Shown here: piece after piece, positions 37,177 to 39,927 of the stretch
How the letters are laid out: each line of letters begins with the position of its first letter
Numbering within the stretch: the stretch's first letter is position 1
DNA from: DASVEE01 sp036399695
Lineage (GTDB): Bacteria; Acidobacteriota; Thermoanaerobaculia; Gp7-AA8
Direction of reading: 5' to 3'
Assembly (NCBI GenBank): GCA_036399695.1
Contig: DASWMP010000316.1
Location: forward strand, 1 to 39,927
DNA: 39,927 nucleotides
Program-made: the position numbers and the translations under genes
The notes under the pieces: model-generated
What the model was told of the DNA's origin: nothing
Database searches by the model: none
Seen by the model: only the letters and a program-made list of their open reading frames with translations

Positions 37177-38694
37177 ATGTCGTCCATCCCCGCTCCCACG
37201 ACGAAGTCGTACTGGGATGCATCGCCCGATTTCCGCAACCTGATTCGCCGTAAGCTGCCTGACGCCGCGTGGGCCTGGGCGGAGCCGCAACTGCGGGCCA
37301 TGGGGGAGCGGGCGGCGCGGGACGTTTCGCGGCTGGCGTGCATCGCCGATCGTGAACAGCCGCGGCTCGTCACGCACGACGCCTTCGGCAACCGCATCGA
37401 CCGCGTCGACTACCACCCGTCGTACCACGAGATGGAGAGCATCGCGTACGGCTCGGGCATGATCGCGATGAAGTACCACGCGCACGAGCATTCCGCCTGT
37501 GCCCCGATCGTCGGCTTCGCGCTCGGCTACCTCTTCGCGATGGCGGAATCGGGGCTTTACTGCCCGCTCTGCATGACCGACGGCGTCGCGCGCGTGCTCA
37601 CGCATCACGGCACAGAGGATCAGGTCGCGCGCGTCGTGCCGCACCTCACGGCCACCGACACGAACCAGCTCTGGACCGGCGCCATGTTCCTCACGGAGCG
37701 CGTCGGCGGCTCGGACGTCGGAGCGAACGAGACCATCGCCCGCAAGGGTCCGGACGGCACCTGGCGGCTCAGCGGCCACAAATGGTTCTGCTCGAACGTC
37801 GATGCCGAGGCCGTCCTCGTCACCGCACGCCCTGAAGGCGCGCCGGCCGGCACGCAGGGACTGCGCACCTTTCTCCTGCTCGCGCGCGGCAATCCCGGCG
37901 TGCGCATCGAACGGCTGAAGGAAAAGCTCGGTGTCCGCTCGATGCCGACCGGAGAGGTCACGCTCGACAACGCCCCGGCCGAGGAAGTCGGCGGCTTCGA
38001 GGCCATGACCGACATGCTCAACCTGTCGCGCCTCTACAACGCCGTCGCGTCGATCGGCGTCATCGGTCGCGCCGTCGTCGAAGCGCGCGACTACACCGAG
38101 CAGCGCCACGTCTTCGGCCGCCCGGTCATCGAGTGGCCGCTGGCGCAGGAGACGTTCTTCGACATCGAGGCGGAGCACATCGGGGCGATGCTCGTGACGT
38201 TCGAGGCTGTCGAAGCGCTGGCCCGCGCGGATGCCGGCGACGCCGAAGGGGCGCGCCTGCTGCGCATCCTGACGCCGCTGGCGAAAGCCATGACCGGCAA
38301 GCTCGCGGTACCGTGCGTCTCCGAGGCGATGGAGCTGATCGGCGGCAACGGCTACATTGAGGAGTCGCCGATGCCGCGCCTGCTGCGTGACGCGCAGGTG
38401 CTGCCGATCTGGGAAGGGACGACCAACATCCTCGTCCTCGACGCCCTCCGCGTCGCGCACAAGGACGGCGCGCATGAGCTGCTCCTCGGCCGCATCCGCA
38501 AACATTTCCCGCGCGAGACCGATGCACTCGCGTACCGTTTCGCCTCGCTGGACGAGCACGACACGCGCGCCTGGTTCGATCGTCTGGCGCGGCTCTACGA
38601 ACTGTCGCTGCTCATCGAAGCCGGACACGGAGAGTATGCGGATCGGTTACGAAACAAGCCGCTCGGGCTGCTCCCCGGCACCAAACTGCTCTGA
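37177..38694 (+). CDS. AidB-like acyl-CoA dehydrogenase
   Basis: A 505-residue flavoprotein. It is larger than ordinary acyl-CoA dehydrogenases (about 380) owing to an N-terminal extension (1-130) typical of the AidB subgroup. Visible blocks: WTGAMFLTERVGGSDVGANE (FAD-binding), LSGHKWFCSNVDAEAVLVTA, and ELIGGNGYIEESPMPRLLRD followed by IWEGTTNILVLD, with the catalytic-type Glu in YIEE. Substrate is unknown; the E. coli relative AidB is tied to alkylation stress, but many paralogues are plain dehydrogenases. No ribosome site is seen before the ATG; the leader is repeat DNA. Confidence 0.9.
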   Translation: MSSIPAPTTKSYWDASPDFRNLIRRKLPDAAWAWAEPQLRAMGERAARDVSRLACIADREQPRLVTHDAFGNRIDRVDYHPSYHEMESIAYGSGMIAMKYHAHEHSACAPIVGFALGYLFAMAESGLYCPLCMTDGVARVLTHHGTEDQVARVVPHLTATDTNQLWTGAMFLTERVGGSDVGANETIARKGPDGTWRLSGHKWFCSNVDAEAVLVTARPEGAPAGTQGLRTFLLLARGNPGVRIERLKEKLGVRSMPTGEVTLDNAPAEEVGGFEAMTDMLNLSRLYNAVASIGVIGRAVVEARDYTEQRHVFGRPVIEWPLAQETFFDIEAEHIGAMLVTFEAVEALARADAGDAEGARLLRILTPLAKAMTGKLAVPCVSEAMELIGGNGYIEESPMPRLLRDAQVLPIWEGTTNILVLDALRVAHKDGAHELLLGRIRKHFPRETDALAYRFASLDEHDTRAWFDRLARLYELSLLIEAGHGEYADRLRNKPLGLLPGTKLL

Positions 38695-38718
38695 GCACTT
38701 ATACTCGCGCCGCTTCTG

Positions 38719-39771
38719 ATGTCCCAGCCGTCCACCCCGCGCGTTTCTGTCGTCATGCCCGTCTACAACGGCGCGACGTATCTCGATGAAGCGATCGAGA
38801 GCGTGCTGCAGCAGGATTTCGCCGACTTCGAGTTCGTCATCGTCGATGACGGCTCCCGCGACCGGACGCCGGAGATCCTTGCGTCATGGGCGGCGCGCGA
38901 CCCGCGTATCGTCCTGCTGCGCAATGACGTCAATCGCGGCATCTCGCACGCGTTGAACGTCGGCCTCGCGGCGGCGCGCGGCGAATACATCGCCCGGCAG
39001 GATGCGGACGACATCGCCATGCAGGGACGTTTCACTCTGGAGGTGGAGCTGCTCGACCGCGAGCGGGACGTGGTGCTGGTCTCGATGAACTACGAGGTCA
39101 TCACCGAGGATGGCGTCGTCATCGAACGTGCACGCGTATCGCGGCCGGAGGTGCTGATCCGCTGGCGCTTCCTCTTCAGCAACGCCATCGGCGGGCACGG
39201 ACAGGTGATGTTCCGGCGCAGTGTCGTCCAGGAGCTCGGCGGCTACTCGGAGGATGCGCGCTGGGCCGAGGACTACGAGCTCTGGACGCGTATGCTGACC
39301 CGAGGCCGCATCGTCGTGCTGCCCCAAATCGGCATGCGCTACCGCATGCACGGCAGCCGCAGTAGCGAGATCTGGGGCACCGAGCAGAAGTTCTCCGGCG
39401 GACGCATCGCCCAGCGCGCCCTGCAAAACCTGCTGCAGCGGGACGTCGACGAAGGGGAGGCTCACGCCGTACGCCATCTCTGGGGCCTGCATCTCCAGCG
39501 CAACCGCGCCGCCGTCGCCCACCGCACGATGCGCGAGGCCTACGCCGTCTTCACCCGCAATCTCCCTCCCTCCGACGCGACGCTCATCCGCAGAAAGTGC
39601 GCCGCCCAGTTCATCTACGTCGGCGCACTGATGCTCAGCCGCGGCGCGGTGGGGGAGATGCTGACGCACTTTCGGTACGGGCTGGCGTGGAATGTGGCCG
39701 GCGCCCTGGGCGGGTGTGTGGAGGCGTTCGACGCCATGCGCATGTTCGTCTGGCGACGGATGCGGCGGTAG
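38719..39771 (+). CDS. GT2 family glycosyltransferase
   Basis: A 350-residue glycosyltransferase with the GT-A fold. The N-terminal half has VSVVMPVYNGATYLDEAIES (9-28), VIVDDGSRDRT, NRGISHALNVGLAAARGEYI and the metal-binding ARQDADDIA. The acceptor part includes GHGQVMFRRSVVQELGGYSE and WAEDYELWTRM, with the ED catalytic-base motif. The C-terminal 100 residues are helical with a hydrophobic segment near 295-330, perhaps for membrane contact. Start 24 bp after the dehydrogenase stop. Typical roles are surface polysaccharide or glycolipid synthesis. Confidence 0.92.
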   Translation: MSQPSTPRVSVVMPVYNGATYLDEAIESVLQQDFADFEFVIVDDGSRDRTPEILASWAARDPRIVLLRNDVNRGISHALNVGLAAARGEYIARQDADDIAMQGRFTLEVELLDRERDVVLVSMNYEVITEDGVVIERARVSRPEVLIRWRFLFSNAIGGHGQVMFRRSVVQELGGYSEDARWAEDYELWTRMLTRGRIVVLPQIGMRYRMHGSRSSEIWGTEQKFSGGRIAQRALQNLLQRDVDEGEAHAVRHLWGLHLQRNRAAVAHRTMREAYAVFTRNLPPSDATLIRRKCAAQFIYVGALMLSRGAVGEMLTHFRYGLAWNVAGALGGCVEAFDAMRMFVWRRMRR

Positions 39772-39859
39772 GCGAAGCCATCTCGGAGTGCGGTGGCGAA
39801 TGGAGGGTGTCTCAAAAACAGACGTTAGCGCCTTCGAGGAGCCGGGCGCCTGCGGCGCG

Positions 39860-39927
39860 GACAGACAAGAGTGTCTGTCCTACATTGAAACATCCGGCGA
39901 GAACTGAATGTAGGACAGACACTCCTG
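39860..39927. repeat. REPIN: two REP-like palindromes in inverted orientation, truncated by the window
   Basis: The palindrome gacagacaagagtgtctgtc (39860-39879) plus ctacatt is followed after about 20 bases by its inverse, aatgtaggacagacactcctg (39907-39927), which runs off the window end. The pair would fold as one long hairpin. It belongs to the family at 3031 and 31023. The rest of 39772-39859 shows no gene; 39790-39806 (ctcggagtgcggtggcga-like) weakly resembles one end of the 153-bp element. Confidence 0.9.

Noticed and set aside
39782..39812. Third copy of the 153-bp inverted-repeat element
   Set aside because: Only about 18 bases resemble one end (cggagtgcggtggcga against ggagtgcggcagcga). 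The rest is absent, so this is at most a remnant.

Overview
The window is GC-rich chromosomal DNA from an uncultured-type bacterium, most likely an Acidobacteriota (possibly the Thermoanaerobaculia or a neighbouring class). This rests on two tandem GWxTD-domain proteins, a TPR lipoprotein / TonB / ExbB / ExbD / ExbD operon of acidobacterial style, and frequent GTG and TTG starts. It is an inference from gene content; no rRNA or marker alignment was possible. I saw no tRNA, rRNA, phage gene, transposase, CRISPR array or replication origin.

Layout. 1-432: a 21-bp tandem repeat and flanks, no gene. 433-4760 (minus): a BMP-family nucleoside-type ABC importer (lipoprotein, double ATPase, two permeases). 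4872-10317 (plus): a small acidic protein, two GWxTD secreted proteins, RibBA, and a tryptophan 2,3-dioxygenase-like protein. 10471-13910: a clear promoter driving TPR lipoprotein-TonB-ExbB-ExbD-ExbD, closed by a UUCG-loop terminator. 13870-17423: DoxX (minus), then CPBP protease, thiolase, an STN-like small exported protein and a TVP38-type membrane protein. 17644-20142 (minus): class II UvrA. 20233-23540 (plus): M23 peptidase, bactofilin-like protein, GT39 glycosyltransferase. 23545-25695 (minus): a coupled CDP-alcohol phosphatidyltransferase / GalT-like / rhomboid set. 25757-27309: a cyclic-di-GMP-I riboswitch followed by a GH18 protein. 27426-29076 (minus): an L,D-transpeptidase and a paralogue that has lost its catalytic residues. 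29274-34935: thioredoxin, M24 peptidase, an EEP-family hydrolase coupled to a phospholipase-D-type protein, and two overlapping sigma-factor-like genes. 35087-39771 (plus): Kup, an AidB-like acyl-CoA dehydrogenase and a GT2 glycosyltransferase.

Several genes act on the envelope: two LytM/L,D-transpeptidase-type cell-wall systems, a GH18 under c-di-GMP control, a TonB energy-transduction operon, glycosyltransferases and phospholipid enzymes. The rest is housekeeping metabolism (riboflavin, thiolase, potassium uptake, redox).

The most unusual signal is between the genes. Many intergenic gaps carry a locus-specific word, usually 7 nt and in one family 9 nt, repeated in tandem and often arranged as two inverted arms. 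In two places REP-like 20-bp palindromes sit between the arms. One REP palindrome lies in frame inside the importer ATPase gene. A separate 153-154-bp near-perfect inverted repeat occurs twice, about 31 kb apart.
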